From Thermanaeromonas sp. C210 (GTDB lineage: Bacteria > Bacillota > DSM-521 > Neomoorellales > Neomoorellaceae), in assembly GCF_013167955.1 (NCBI RefSeq), contig NZ_BLWF01000001.1, positions 186,001 to 250,000 on the forward strand: DNA of 64,000 bases. The letters are read 5' to 3'. Positions 1 through 8,408 of the stretch are shown piece after piece. The notes under the pieces were generated by a model, which saw only the letters and a list, made by a program, of their open reading frames with translations, was not told where the DNA came from and did not search any database. A program made the translations under genes and the position numbers. The stretch's first letter is position 1. Each line of letters opens with the position of its first letter.

Positions 1-688
1 GCTGCCCTTCTACGTCTTCGAATTCGTACCCCGGTTGAAGGGTGAAAGTTACATCGTTGACTATTCCCTTCAGGTTAAACAGGTTTTCCATCACACTGTA
101 GGGTATGTACGCCACTTCAAAGGCCTGGGGGTCGGCAAAGATATTCCCGCTGTCCCTGATGGCATAAACATATTCGGGGCTCTGGCCGGTGCCAGTAATC
201 GTCAAATCTACTTTTCGGCCCTCGATGATCACAGTGATGGTTTCGCCCAGGTTAAGCCCGTGGGCGGTAAAGAATTTGTCGGCCAGGAGTATTCCGCGCT
301 CCTGTTCCTCGGGAAAGGAGCCCCGCAGCAATTTTACCCCGTTTAGAGGGTACGGCTGTCGGTCGTCGAGGGATATCAGCCTTAGGTATACGTTCTTGTC
401 TTCCGTCAGCCCCAGGACCCGGACGTCTTTTACCAGCCGTCCCCGGACTACGTGGATTCCCGGGATTTCCCTTAATTTTTCCACCTCGGGGTACGGCATG
501 GACCTTACCCCGGCAAAGCCCTCGGCCAGGTGAAATTTCTCATAGAATTCGTCTCGCGCCGTAAACAAGTTGTCCCTGGCCGTTTGCAGGGCGGTGTAGG
601 TGATTAATCCTATCGTTATCACCGCTGTACAGGCGAGATAGGCCATTTTATTGCCGGCGATGTCCCGCAGCATTTTCCTTATCAACAT
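1..688 (-). CDS. ABC exporter permease, MacB/FtsX type (C-terminal part lies outside the window)
   Basis: The minus strand is open from 688 to the window edge. It encodes a cytoplasmic start ([14 protein letters not shown]), one hydrophobic segment (about residues 14-28) and then an extracytoplasmic domain with the MacB-type core pattern (a 'LADKFFTAHGLNLGETI' stretch near residue 115). This is the usual N-terminal half of a MacB/FtsX permease. The start ATG overlaps the stop of the ATPase gene upstream (TAATG), so the two are translationally coupled. The last transmembrane helices should lie beyond base 1. The exported substrate cannot be told. Confidence 0.85.
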   Translation of the reverse strand, partial: MLIRKMLRDIAGNKMAYLACTAVITIGLITYTALQTARDNLFTARDEFYEKFHLAEGFAGVRSMPYPEVEKLREIPGIHVVRGRLVKDVRVLGLTEDKNVYLRLISLDDRQPYPLNGVKLLRGSFPEEQERGILLADKFFTAHGLNLGETITVIIEGRKVDLTITGTGQSPEYVYAIRDSGNIFADPQAFEVAYIPYSVMENLFNLKGIVNDVTFTLQPGYEFEDVEGQ

Positions 689-1392
689 TACCAGGACACC
701 TCTTCCGGAGGTACGGGAACGGCAATCTTTTCAATGCGGTCCAACCTGCCATCTTTGAGGTAAAAAACCCGGTCGGAAATTCGGGCGATGGCCGCGTTAT
801 GGGTGATGACGATCACGGTCTTTTTGTACTGCCGGTTGAAATCCTTGAGAACCTTCAACACCTGGATGCCCGTAGCGGAGTCCAGGGCTCCGGTGGGCTC
901 GTCGCACAGCAGTATATCGGGGTTCTTGGCAACGGCCCGGGCAATGGCCACCCTCTGTTGTTCTCCCCCCGACAACTGGGCCGGGAAGTGATCCGCCCGG
1001 TCGGCCAGTCCCACTTGTTGCAGCACATTTTTTACCGGCAAGGGGTTCTTGGCTATCTCCACCGCTAGGAGGACGTTTTCGTAAGCCGTGAGGTTGGGCA
1101 TGAGGTTGTAAAATTGAAACACGAACCCCACAGCATGGCGCCGGTATTCGGTGAGGGCTTTTTCCGAGGCGCGGTGGAGAGGCATGTCCCGGTAATAAAT
1201 CTCACCGGAAGTGGCCACATCTATGCCGCCGATTAAGTTCAGCAGGGTGCTTTTGCCGGAACCGCTGGGCCCCAGCACCACGATGAATTCTCCCGGGAAA
1301 ATATCAAAACTCACACCCTTTAAAGCCTCTACAGTTACTTCCCCCATTTGATAGTGCTTGGTGAGGTTGTGGGCCGTAAGAATTGTTTCCAT
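688..1392 (-). CDS. ABC transporter ATP-binding protein, MacB/LolD type
   Basis: A 234-residue ATPase starting [15 protein letters not shown]. It has a Walker [10 protein letters not shown] near residue 40, a signature LSGGEQQR and a Walker [13 protein letters not shown], the wording typical of the MacB/LolD/FtsE group that drives substrates out of the membrane. The frame stays open far upstream to 1701, but the start at 1392 is chosen because AGGAAAG lies 7 nt upstream and homologous ATPases begin here. The gene is coupled to the permease that follows. A promoter sits at 1544-1572, so the transcript has a leader of about 145 nt. Confidence 0.92.
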   Translation of the reverse strand: METILTAHNLTKHYQMGEVTVEALKGVSFDIFPGEFIVVLGPSGSGKSTLLNLIGGIDVATSGEIYYRDMPLHRASEKALTEYRRHAVGFVFQFYNLMPNLTAYENVLLAVEIAKNPLPVKNVLQQVGLADRADHFPAQLSGGEQQRVAIARAVAKNPDILLCDEPTGALDSATGIQVLKVLKDFNRQYKKTVIVITHNAAIARISDRVFYLKDGRLDRIEKIAVPVPPEEVSW

Positions 1393-1543
1393 GGTCTTTC
1401 CTGCCTTCCCCGGGCCTTTTCTCAACGCCGCAATGAGAACCATACCTTTACCGCCGCCGGTGGGCATCCTCCCCAGCGGGTAATTTTCCGGCCGCGTGCC
1501 TATATTATCCCGGCTATACGGGCGGCCGGGCGTGTTCGGGATA

Positions 1544-1572
1544 ATCATATATTGAGGGGTGGCCCTTGTCAA
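1544..1572 (-). promoter_or_regulatory. Promoter of the ABC exporter operon
   Basis: On the minus strand TTGACA (1572-1567) and TATGAT (1549-1544) are separated by exactly 17 nt, a near-consensus housekeeping promoter. Transcription would begin near 1536 and read into the ATPase gene at 1392. Confidence 0.75.
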
Positions 1573-1654
1573 CGGTATAAGGCGGTCTGGGGTAAGAAAC
1601 TTTAAGGGGGCGGTGCCGGGGCGTGGACCTGAGGCCTGAGTATCCCCGGCTTTC

Positions 1655-1866
1655 AGAGGGTGATTTAGCCCGCAACCGGCTGGGGCCAGGGGGAAGACCA
1701 AACTAAGGAAAATGAGGGACGGAGGCGGGGCCGAAGCAGCAAGAGGCCTGCGGCCGGCTCCTGGGGCACGGAAGCCGGAGGAGCCGGGAACCCCGCCGTA
1801 GCCCGAAAATTGAGGGCCAGTTTGATCCGTGAGGATGGTGGTGGGAGCTGGAACTAAATCTCGGCC
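1655..1866 (+). ncRNA. Repeated structured RNA, copy A (partly degenerate)
   Basis: The segment shares its fold and much sequence with 27779-27990 and 54922-55128. Visible helices: closing GATTTAG (1662-1668) with CTAAATC (1854-1860); GACCAAACT (1696-1704) with AGTTTGATC (1819-1827), one mismatch; GGCGGGG (1724-1730) with CCCCGCC (1791-1797); and CCGGCTCC (1754-1761) with GGAGCCGG (1780-1787), which encloses a GGC-ACGGAA-GCC loop. The tandem G-A helix of the other two copies is lost here, so this copy may be decaying. It lies between the divergent exporter and the lut promoter. The plus strand is chosen because the other copies use G-U pairs on that strand. I do not recognise the family. Confidence 0.7.
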
Positions 1867-1901
1867 GGTAAAAACTGGGGACCGCTAAAGATCGAAGCCA
1901 A

Positions 1902-1953
1902 TTGAATTAGCGCTGGATAAAGGGTATAATTAAAACATTAGGTGGTCAGGCCA
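1902..1953 (+). promoter_or_regulatory. Promoter and putative GntR operator of the lut operon
   Basis: TTGAAT (1902-1907) and TATAAT (1925-1930) are separated by 17 nt. About 12 nt downstream, at 1943-1953, lies TGGTCAGGCCA. It is one mismatch from the TGGTnnnACCA operator bound by FadR/LldR-type GntR repressors, and such a regulator is encoded at 4795 in the same gene run. The promoter is seen directly. The operator role is an inference. Confidence 0.6.
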
Positions 1954-2002
1954 GACGAAATTAACAGAGCTTTCTAAACTATGCTGGGAGGAGGGAAGGC
2001 TA

Positions 2003-2539
2003 ATGGGGTCCTCGGACTTGTTAACAACCTTCTGCCGCCAGGCGGAGGCCATGGGCGCCCAGACCCTCTGCGTGGCCGAAGGGGAGAAGGCGGCGGACAG
2101 GATTATTGCCTCCATGCGGCCGCTGGGCAGCAGGGTTGCCCTGGTAGCCTCGCCCCTGGTGGAGGAAATCGGCCTGGAGGAAGCCCTGGCAGGGGCGGAA
2201 TTTGAGGTAGAGAAGGAAGGGCGGGACTTCGCCCGGCACGCCGACATCGGAATAGTGGAATTCGATCTGGGTATTGCGGAAACCGGTACTTTAGTCCACG
2301 ATGCCACCGACCTAAAAAAGCGCCTCGCCTCCATGCTTCCTTTGCACTGCGTGGCCCTGTTGCGGTCCGGGAAGGTGGTACCTGACATGGCGGAGGCCCT
2401 GAGCTTTTATCTTAAGAGCGGCCAATGGCCGGGATACTTGGCCATGGTTACCGGCCCGAGCCGTACGGCGGACATAGAGCGCAGCCTCACCATCGGCGTC
2501 CATGGCCCGGAAGGATTACTTATCGTCTTGCTCGGCTAG
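2003..2539 (+). CDS. lutC: LutC-like LUD-domain protein
   Basis: A 178-residue protein of the LUD (lactate utilisation) family. It has the characteristic 'GIVEFDLGIAETGTLV' stretch near residue 83 and an 'ADIERSLTIGVHGPE' C-terminus, both typical of LutC/YkgG. LutC is the small subunit of the LutABC iron-sulfur L-lactate oxidase complex in the cytoplasm. The ATG at 2003 has GGAGGAGG about 8 nt upstream. The LutB-LutA fusion starts 14 nt after its stop, so both are surely one operon. Confidence 0.88.
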   Translation: MGSSDLLTTFCRQAEAMGAQTLCVAEGEKAADRIIASMRPLGSRVALVASPLVEEIGLEEALAGAEFEVEKEGRDFARHADIGIVEFDLGIAETGTLVHDATDLKKRLASMLPLHCVALLRSGKVVPDMAEALSFYLKSGQWPGYLAMVTGPSRTADIERSLTIGVHGPEGLLIVLLG

Positions 2540-2552
2540 GGGAGGTGGAATA

Positions 2553-4721
2553 ATGGCCAGTAGGGATTTCCAACAGAGGCTTCAAAAGGCCCTTCAAAAT
2601 CCGAGCCTGCGCGGGGCTCTGGAGCGTTTTGCCGACTCTTATGTGGTTTCCCGGGAACAGGTTTTTGCCGGCCGGGATTTTCAAGCCCTGCGGGAGAGGA
2701 TAGCGGCCATCAAGGCGGACGCCGCCGGCCGGTATGAAGAGCTGGCCCGGGAATTTGCCCGGCAGGTTACGGAGCGGGGCGGTAAGGTTTTCTTCGCCTC
2801 CAGTGCTGCGGCGGCTAGGGACTATATTCTGAAAGTCGCCCAGGAACACAGGGTTACGGAGATAGTTAAATCCAAGTCCTTCGCCACCGAGGAAATTCAC
2901 CTGAACGAACACCTGGAGGGGCACGGCATCCGCTGCTTCGAAACCGATCTGGCCGAGTGGATACTGCAGCTCATGCCGGGAGAGCGGCCTTCCCACATGG
3001 TCATGCCGGCCATCCACCTCCCCAAGGAAGAGGTGGCCCGGGTCTTCAGCAATTACCTCGGGGAACCCGTGGAACCGGACATCAAGAATATGGTGCGCAT
3101 TGCCCGCCGGGAACTGCGGGAGCGCTTCCTCAGGGCGGGCCTCGGCATAAGCGGGGCCAACATCGCGGTGGCGGAAACGGGCACTGTGATCATCTGTACC
3201 AATGAGGGTAACGGCCGCCTGGCCACTACCGTGCCCCCCGTCCACATAGCGGTTTTCGGGTACGAAAAGCTGGTGCCTCGTATGATGGATGTGGTGCCTA
3301 TCCTGGAGGCCCTTCCCAGGAGCGGGACGGCCCAGCCCATTACCAGCTATGTCACCATGATAACCGGCCCGGTCCCGGTAGAACGGGACGGTAGGGAAGG
3401 TCCCAAGGAATTCCACGTGGTTTTGCTGGACAACGGCCGGTTGAAGATGGCGGCAGACCCCGTGTTCAAAGAGGCGCTGCAGTGCATCCGCTGTGCGGCC
3501 TGTACCAACGTATGCCCGGTCTTCCAGCTGGTGAGCGGCCAGGTATACGGCTTTATTTATTCCGGGGGAATCGGGAGCATCCTCACGGCCTTCTTTAATT
3601 CCCTGGCCGACGCGGCCGATCCCCAGAGCCTCTGCATAGGCTGCCGCCGGTGCGCGGAGGTCTGCCCGGCCCACGTTAATATTCCCGATCTGGTGCTGAG
3701 GCTGCGGGAAAGGGTGGTAAAAGAACAGGGCCTGCCGTTATCTTACCGGGCGGCCCTGCGGGGGGTAGTGGCCCACCCGGGGCGGATGTACACCCTGGTT
3801 AAAGCGGCCTCCCGGCTCCAGGGCCCCTTGAGCCGCGGCCAGCCTTTTATCCGCCGCCTGCCCTTCTTCGACAACTTCACCCGGGGGAGGAGCCTGCCGG
3901 CCCTGGCCCGGGAACCCCTGCGGGACCGCGCCAGGCGCCTGGCCCCACCGCCGGAGCGGCCGCGCCTGCGGGCCGCCTTTTACAGCGGCTGCGTAATCGA
4001 TTTTATGTACCCGGAGATAGGGGAGGCCATTTTCGCGCTCCTTCGGGAAGCCGGGGCGGAGATAGTTTTTCCCGCAGGTCAGGGATGCTGCGGTGCACCG
4101 GCCTCTTACGCCGGCGACCCCGATACAACCCTGCACCTTGCCCGGCTGAACATTGCCTCGCTGGAAGGGGCGGGGGCCGACGTGGTGGTGACGGCCTGTC
4201 CCACCTGCGCCGTGGCCCTAAAGTATGATTATCCCCGCCTCCTGGGCCGGGATGAAGTATGGTCCCGGCGGGCCCAGAGCTTGGCGGCCAAAGTCAAGGA
4301 TTTCACCGAGCTCGTCGGGGAGCTGGGACCCCTCCCGCGGCTCCAGGGGGAGGCGGAAGCTGCGGTAAAGGTTACCTATCATGACTCCTGCCACTACAAG
4401 CGCCACCTCCACCTGGATCAGGTAGCCCGGGAGGTGCTGAGAGAACAGGCCGGGGTGGAACTGGTGGAGATGGCCGAGAGCGAGCGGTGCTGTGGCTTCG
4501 GCGGTTCTTATACCCTTAAATACCCGGAAATCAGCCGGGCCCTCCTGGAGCGCAAGCTCCGGCGGATACAGGAAACCGGGGCTAAAGTGGTGGCCACGGA
4601 CTGTCCCGGGTGCCTCATACAACTGCGCGGCGGCCTGGACCAGAAGGGGAGCCCCATCCGGGTCATGCACACCGCGGAAGTTCTTTACCGGGCAGGATTT
4701 AAGGCCGAGAGAGTCGAATAA
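2553..4721 (+). CDS. LutB-LutA fusion: LUD domain, two 4Fe-4S motifs, two CCG domains
   Basis: A 722-residue protein. Residues about 1-300 form a LutB-type LUD domain (including 'NIAVAETGTVIICTNEGNG'). Next come two ferredoxin-type clusters (CIRCAACTNVCP and CIGCRRCAEVCP, about residues 313-380). The last part has two CCG cysteine-rich domains (GCVIDFMYP...GCCGAP, and SCHYKRHL...CCGFGG) as in LutA/GlpC. LutB and LutA are usually separate, so this is a fusion joining substrate and electron-transfer parts. Predicted role: lactate or another 2-hydroxyacid oxidation, with an unknown acceptor. The start at ATG 2553 follows GGAGGTGG; an upstream in-frame ATG at 2502 lies inside lutC and is not used. 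Confidence 0.88.
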   Translation: MASRDFQQRLQKALQNPSLRGALERFADSYVVSREQVFAGRDFQALRERIAAIKADAAGRYEELAREFARQVTERGGKVFFASSAAAARDYILKVAQEHRVTEIVKSKSFATEEIHLNEHLEGHGIRCFETDLAEWILQLMPGERPSHMVMPAIHLPKEEVARVFSNYLGEPVEPDIKNMVRIARRELRERFLRAGLGISGANIAVAETGTVIICTNEGNGRLATTVPPVHIAVFGYEKLVPRMMDVVPILEALPRSGTAQPITSYVTMITGPVPVERDGREGPKEFHVVLLDNGRLKMAADPVFKEALQCIRCAACTNVCPVFQLVSGQVYGFIYSGGIGSILTAFFNSLADAADPQSLCIGCRRCAEVCPAHVNIPDLVLRLRERVVKEQGLPLSYRAALRGVVAHPGRMYTLVKAASRLQGPLSRGQPFIRRLPFFDNFTRGRSLPALAREPLRDRARRLAPPPERPRLRAAFYSGCVIDFMYPEIGEAIFALLREAGAEIVFPAGQGCCGAPASYAGDPDTTLHLARLNIASLEGAGADVVVTACPTCAVALKYDYPRLLGRDEVWSRRAQSLAAKVKDFTELVGELGPLPRLQGEAEAAVKVTYHDSCHYKRHLHLDQVAREVLREQAGVELVEMAESERCCGFGGSYTLKYPEISRALLERKLRRIQETGAKVVATDCPGCLIQLRGGLDQKGSPIRVMHTAEVLYRAGFKAERVE

Positions 4722-4794
4722 TTAGGCAGAATGTAACTTAAGCAGGCGATTTAACAAGTTAGAAGCAAATTATTGAGATAGGTAGGGAGCTACT

Positions 4795-5502
4795 TTGGAG
4801 TTAAAGCCCATCCATACCAGGAAGATCTACGAAGAGATCGTCCGGCAGATTAAAGAGCTGATCGGGGACGGGAACCTGAAACCGGGAGATAGGCTGCCGT
4901 CGGAGCGGGAGCTGGCGGAGCGACTGGGTGTCAGCCGGGCTTCGGTCCGGGAGGCCCTGACGGCCCTGGCGGCCATGGGGGTCATTTCAGTGCGACCGGG
5001 GGAAGGAACCTTTGTCCAAACGGTGCGCAACGGTGCTATTGTGGAACCCCTGGCCATGGCCCTGCTAATGGACCGCCAGGCCGCCGTGGACCTTTTCGAG
5101 GCCCGGGGGGTGCTGGAAAGCGAGGCGGCGGCTTTGGCTGCCCGACGCGGCAGCAAAGAAGATATAGAAAAGCTGGGGGAAATAATAAAGGAGATGGAGC
5201 GGCAGCTGGAAGAGAACGACCTGCTGGAGGAGGAAACCGACGTCAGGTTTCACCTGATCATAGCCGAAGCCGCCCATAACAGCGTGCTGGCCCGTTTGAT
5301 GTATACGGTTTCCGAAACCATGCGCCAGGTATTGCGGGATAGCCGCCGGCGCCTGTATGAGGCCCCGGGCAATTCGGAAAAACTTTTAGAACAGCACCGG
5401 CTCATTTACCAGGCCATAGCTTCCCGCGACGGCCGCGCTGCCCGGCGGGCCATGAGCCGGCACCTCCATTTTGTAATCCGCGAGTTGAAGAGGGAAAGGT
5501 AA
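4795..5502 (+). CDS. GntR/FadR-family regulator of the lut operon
   Basis: A 235-residue repressor. It has an N-terminal winged helix (GDRLPSERELAERLGVSRAS, about residues 28-47) and a C-terminal all-helical FCD effector domain (from about residue 95) with the conserved Asp/His pattern (DVRFHLIIAEAAHNS; HRLIYQAIASRD) that normally binds a metal and a small organic acid. The start is TTG 4795 after GGTAGGGAG. By analogy with LldR, it should control the lut genes in response to lactate or a related acid. The operator candidate is at 1943-1953. Confidence 0.85.
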   Translation: MELKPIHTRKIYEEIVRQIKELIGDGNLKPGDRLPSERELAERLGVSRASVREALTALAAMGVISVRPGEGTFVQTVRNGAIVEPLAMALLMDRQAAVDLFEARGVLESEAAALAARRGSKEDIEKLGEIIKEMERQLEENDLLEEETDVRFHLIIAEAAHNSVLARLMYTVSETMRQVLRDSRRRLYEAPGNSEKLLEQHRLIYQAIASRDGRAARRAMSRHLHFVIRELKRER

Positions 5503-5513
5503 GGAACTCGCCC

Positions 5514-6380
5514 ATGGACATTATCCACCAAAGCTCCTTTTGGGTACAGGCCTGGCAGGAGGCGCGCCGGCAGTCCCTTTACGGTCGCGCGTTACCGGGA
5601 AGGCAGGGGAGCGCCTGGTGGGACCGCCGGGCGGCCGGGTTCGCCGCCCGCGGCAGGGGCGGTGAAGCCCAGAAGCGGTTGGCCAAGGTACTACACTTGT
5701 TGGGGCACCACGGCGGTCTGGAACCGGAGGCCGAAGTGCTGGATATAGGCTGCGGGCCGGGGAATTATGCCCTCGCCCTGGCCCGCCGCGTTAAAAAGGT
5801 GGTGGCCCTAGACCCCTCTCCGGCCATGCTGTCCCTTCTTAAGGCCCGGATGGAGGAAGAGGGCATCCATAATATTGAGCCGGTGCAGCTCCCCTGGGAA
5901 GAAGTGGATCTGGATGGGCTGGGCTGGCGGGGGCGCTTCCGGGTGGTGCTTGCTCTAATGACCCCGGGGATTCACGATGTGGCAACCTTAAAGAAAATGA
6001 TAGACGCCTCCGCGGGAATATGTCTCCTGGCAGGTCACCTGCGCCAGGAGGAAGAAGCCCGGCGGGAACTGTGGTCAAAGGTGATGGGCGGGCCCCTACC
6101 TTCTCTGCCGGAGGATGCCCTGTATGTTTTTTCCCTCCTTTATTCCTGGGGGTACTTACCCTCTTTGGAGCTGGAGCTCAGGTCGAGCAGCCGGGAGATA
6201 CCGGCCGGGGAGGCCGTGGAAGAATTGCTCAATTTCTTTTACCCTTACACGGAGCTGACCGAGAAGGTGCGGCAGGCGGTTGAAGATTATGTAAACGCTC
6301 GTTCCCGGGACGGGATTTACCTTCAAAAGAAAGAATTCGTGACGGCCTATCTCTGCTGGTCGGTGGAAATTTCGGGGTGA
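5514..6380 (+). CDS. Class I SAM-dependent methyltransferase
   Basis: A 288-residue protein with the SAM-binding motif I VLDIGCGPGNYAL near residue 78, followed by VVALDPSPAML, typical of class I methyltransferases. The N-terminus (Trp/Arg-rich, about 60 residues) resembles clostridial methyltransferases often found beside LutABC-type or corrinoid genes. The substrate is unknown. It starts 11 nt after the GntR stop and probably ends the operon. An insertion sequence landed 15 bp after its stop codon, so any native terminator was separated or destroyed. Confidence 0.8.
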   Translation: MDIIHQSSFWVQAWQEARRQSLYGRALPGRQGSAWWDRRAAGFAARGRGGEAQKRLAKVLHLLGHHGGLEPEAEVLDIGCGPGNYALALARRVKKVVALDPSPAMLSLLKARMEEEGIHNIEPVQLPWEEVDLDGLGWRGRFRVVLALMTPGIHDVATLKKMIDASAGICLLAGHLRQEEEARRELWSKVMGGPLPSLPEDALYVFSLLYSWGYLPSLELELRSSSREIPAGEAVEELLNFFYPYTELTEKVRQAVEDYVNARSRDGIYLQKKEFVTAYLCWSVEISG

Positions 6381-6395
6381 ATAAGGAGCGGGTTC

Positions 6396-7785
6396 GGCTC
6401 TATAATAAAAAGTGTGGGAAAGGGTTAAGTAGAGGGGGAAGAGGGGGTGAGTTAGAAGAAAAGGAGGAAAAGGACGGGGGCACATCCAATTAAAGTTAGT
6501 AACCAGAAGCCCCTAGAAGAAAGGAGTGCCCCCATGCATAAGATTAACACGTTCACTCTTGAAGGACAAGAGAATTTTGGGAAAATACTACAGACTATTT
6601 TAGAAGCACCTCGCGACCAGGGAGATATTGTGTTAAGGGTGACCATAGACCCTCCAGCCGTATGTCCGGCATGCAACGAAGGCAAATTACATAGACATGG
6701 CTTTTTAAAGGGAAGGGAGAAGAAGCCCAAAGAAAGGAAAGTTCGTCATGCTTTTTTATACGGGAGGTGGGTTATTCTCTCTTGGGTGCCGGTACGGTAT
6801 AAGTGTTATCGTTGTAAGAAGACTTATACCCTTCGTCCTCCGGGTACCAACGCCTGGGCCAGATTTACAAAATTAGGGGTGCAGATAGTAGTTTATTATG
6901 CCCAGAGGATGAGCTTTACCGGTGCTGCCCAAATATTAAACCTCACTCCTGGTAGGGTTATAAGAATAGTGGACAAGTATATCCAGCCCGGTCTTCGCGG
7001 GGATGATACTCAAGGGCCCGTAGTGTTAACCTTAGATGAGCTATCCTTTAGCGGGAAGGATTTTGTATGCGTAGTAGGGAGGTTAGCACCGGACAAGAGA
7101 CCTTTGAGTATTTTAGAGGACGTGAGAACGGCTACTATAAGGGCTTATCTAGAGGGGCTCAAAGAAGCCGGGGTGAAAGTAGAGGCGGTAGTAATTGATA
7201 TGAAAGACTCTTGGCGGAAGTTAATCAAAACGGTTTTTCCTTCAGCCAAGATAATAGTAGACCCCTTCCATGTAATTCAGGACGCCAACCGTCGCCTAAA
7301 TGAAGCCCGGAAAGTAGAACAAGAAGCAAGCAAGGAGAACATACCTCGCCTACCTTTGATTAAGGCTAAGGAGAGACTTACTCCCAGACAACGAGAGACG
7401 TTAGAAAAAATTAGAAATAAATACCCGTCCCTCTATGAACTATACCAGCTAAAGGAAGATTTGCGCCAGATCCTAAAGATGGACCGGGTAGAGGAGGCTC
7501 AAGCTGCCTTAAGCCGTTGGCTCATAAATGCCGAATGCGCCGAAGATGCAGAAGGACGGGTATGGGCGCGTACTATCAAGTCTTGGAGGTCAGAAATATT
7601 AAATTTGGTAACATATACTCAACAAGGTCGGCGGTATACTAATGGCTATATTGAAGGTAAAAACACCTTAATTAAAATGTTAAAACGCTTAAGTTTTGGC
7701 TTTGGCAATCGTACCCATTTCATCAAGAAAATGTTTCTGGGATGCTGCCCCCAAAATCTAATCCCACAACTATTGACATAGAGCC
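6396..7785 (+). mobile_element. ISL3-family insertion sequence, about 1390 bp, with intact ends and a 9-bp target duplication
   Basis: The left end begins GGCTCTATAATAAAAA. The right end, read inward, begins GGCTCTATGTCAATAG; 18 of the first 24 bases match. The same 9 bases, AGCGGGTTC, flank it on both sides (6387-6395 and 7786-7794), with a one-base uncertainty in where duplication ends and element begins; ISL3 elements usually make 8-bp duplications. The perfect flank repeat and full-length transposase indicate a recent insertion. The element is more A+T-rich than its neighbours. Confidence 0.88.
6534..7781 (+). CDS. ISL3-family transposase
   Basis: A 415-residue protein. It has a zinc-binding N-terminal region (CPACNEGKLHRHG and YKCYRCKKTY), a helix-turn-helix-like segment (TGAAQILNLTPGRVIRI), and a DDE catalytic domain ('LDELSFSGKDFVCVV', 'VVIDMKDSWRKLI', C-terminal 'GYIEGKNTLIKMLKRLSFGF'), all diagnostic of the ISL3/IS204 group. 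Length is normal and the frame is unbroken, so the element is probably active. AAGAAAGGAG lies just before the ATG. The stop sits 4 bp before the element's right end. Confidence 0.95.
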   Translation: MHKINTFTLEGQENFGKILQTILEAPRDQGDIVLRVTIDPPAVCPACNEGKLHRHGFLKGREKKPKERKVRHAFLYGRWVILSWVPVRYKCYRCKKTYTLRPPGTNAWARFTKLGVQIVVYYAQRMSFTGAAQILNLTPGRVIRIVDKYIQPGLRGDDTQGPVVLTLDELSFSGKDFVCVVGRLAPDKRPLSILEDVRTATIRAYLEGLKEAGVKVEAVVIDMKDSWRKLIKTVFPSAKIIVDPFHVIQDANRRLNEARKVEQEASKENIPRLPLIKAKERLTPRQRETLEKIRNKYPSLYELYQLKEDLRQILKMDRVEEAQAALSRWLINAECAEDAEGRVWARTIKSWRSEILNLVTYTQQGRRYTNGYIEGKNTLIKMLKRLSFGFGNRTHFIKKMFLGCCPQNLIPQLLT

Positions 7786-7794
7786 AGCGGGTTC

Positions 7795-7823
7795 TTGACA
7801 GGTGCAAAGGGATGGACTAAAAT
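7795..7823 (+). promoter_or_regulatory. Promoter of the tRNA-Gly gene
   Basis: TTGACA (7795-7800) and TAAAAT (7818-7823) are separated by 17 nt, and the tRNA begins 12 nt after the -10 box. The insertion sequence ends immediately before the -35 hexamer, so the promoter core was spared, but anything upstream of -35 (an UP element, for example) was replaced by IS sequence. Confidence 0.75.
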
Positions 7824-7835
7824 AAAGATAAACGG

Positions 7836-7910
7836 GCGGAAGTAGCTCAGTGGTAGAGCATCGGCTTCCCAAGCCGAGGGTCGCGGGTTCGAATCCCGTT
7901 TTCCGCTCCA
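7836..7910 (+). tRNA. tRNA-Gly, anticodon CCC
   Basis: A complete 75-nt cloverleaf. The acceptor GCGGAAG pairs with TTTCCGC (one G-U); the anticodon stem TCGGC/GCCGA encloses the loop TTCCCAA; the T arm GCGGG-TTCGAAT-CCCGT is standard; discriminator T is followed by an encoded CCA. The loop reads anticodon CCC, hence glycine GGG codons. A decayed integrase begins 7 bp beyond its 3' end on the opposite strand, the usual arrangement for an element integrated into the tRNA 3' end. Confidence 0.96.
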
Positions 7911-7916
7911 ACAAAA

Positions 7917-8254
7917 TCAAGGGTTCCCGGCATCGGCATCGGTGCCGGGAATTGTTTTTCGTGCCATTTCGGTGCCATAGCTAAGGAGGTTATCCGGCGT
8001 GCTGACGGCCTGCCTCTTAACCTCCATAACAACGTGCGAAAATATATCTGTTGTGGTGAATATTTTCGAGTGGCCCAGCAACTCCTCCTGGGCTCTTTTT
8101 TTGGTCGACCTATTAGGGCGGTCTTTATGTTGGCAGCCGTGCTATTGGCAACCTTGACGTTGACAACTTTGACGGGGAAGTGGCCCGGGATGCCGTGTGC
8201 TACCATGATGGAAGCGCACGTATGCCAGAGATCATGGGGACACAGTTCCGGCAC
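7917..8254 (-). pseudogene. Remnant of a tyrosine recombinase (integrase) next to tRNA-Gly
   Basis: Two out-of-frame pieces of a phage-type integrase can be read. The upstream piece carries CPHDLWHTCASIMVAHGIPG, the 'HDLRHTxAS' box with its catalytic Arg replaced by Trp. The downstream piece carries ELLGHSKIFTTTDIFSHVVM, the 'LGHSxxxTTxxxYSHV' box with the catalytic Tyr replaced by Phe. A frameshift and lost sequence separate them, and the N-terminus is missing. It ends at TGA 7919-7917, 7 bp from the tRNA. This is a fossil of an integrated element; I saw no second copy of the tRNA 3' end that would mark its other boundary. Confidence 0.8.
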
Positions 8255-8338
8255 GCCTGCTGCTTTGGCTATTTATGGCCCGGTGGACGTTCCTTTAAAT
8301 AAAGGAAGTTTCATTGGCCGTAAGGGACTGCTACAACA

Positions 8339-8378
8339 ACAAAGGCTGTTGACTTAATAACGCGTCAACAGCCTTTGT
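8339..8378 (-). terminator. 15-bp perfect inverted repeat, likely terminator
   Basis: ACAAAGGCTGTTGAC and GTCAACAGCCTTTGT form a perfect 15-bp stem around a 10-nt loop. Read on the minus strand it lies 31 bp after the stop of the gene at 8409-8768 and is followed by TGTTGTAG. It lacks a strong T-run, so termination is likely but not certain; it could also be an operator-like palindrome. Confidence 0.5.
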
Positions 8379-8408
8379 ATGGCGTAATGCTAGGCGCAGC
8401 TTCTCGGG

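Noticed and set aside
2520-3674. A 384-codon minus-strand open frame over the LutB-LutA gene
   Set aside because: It is the antisense shadow of a well-supported gene in G+C-rich DNA, has no family motif and no ribosome site.
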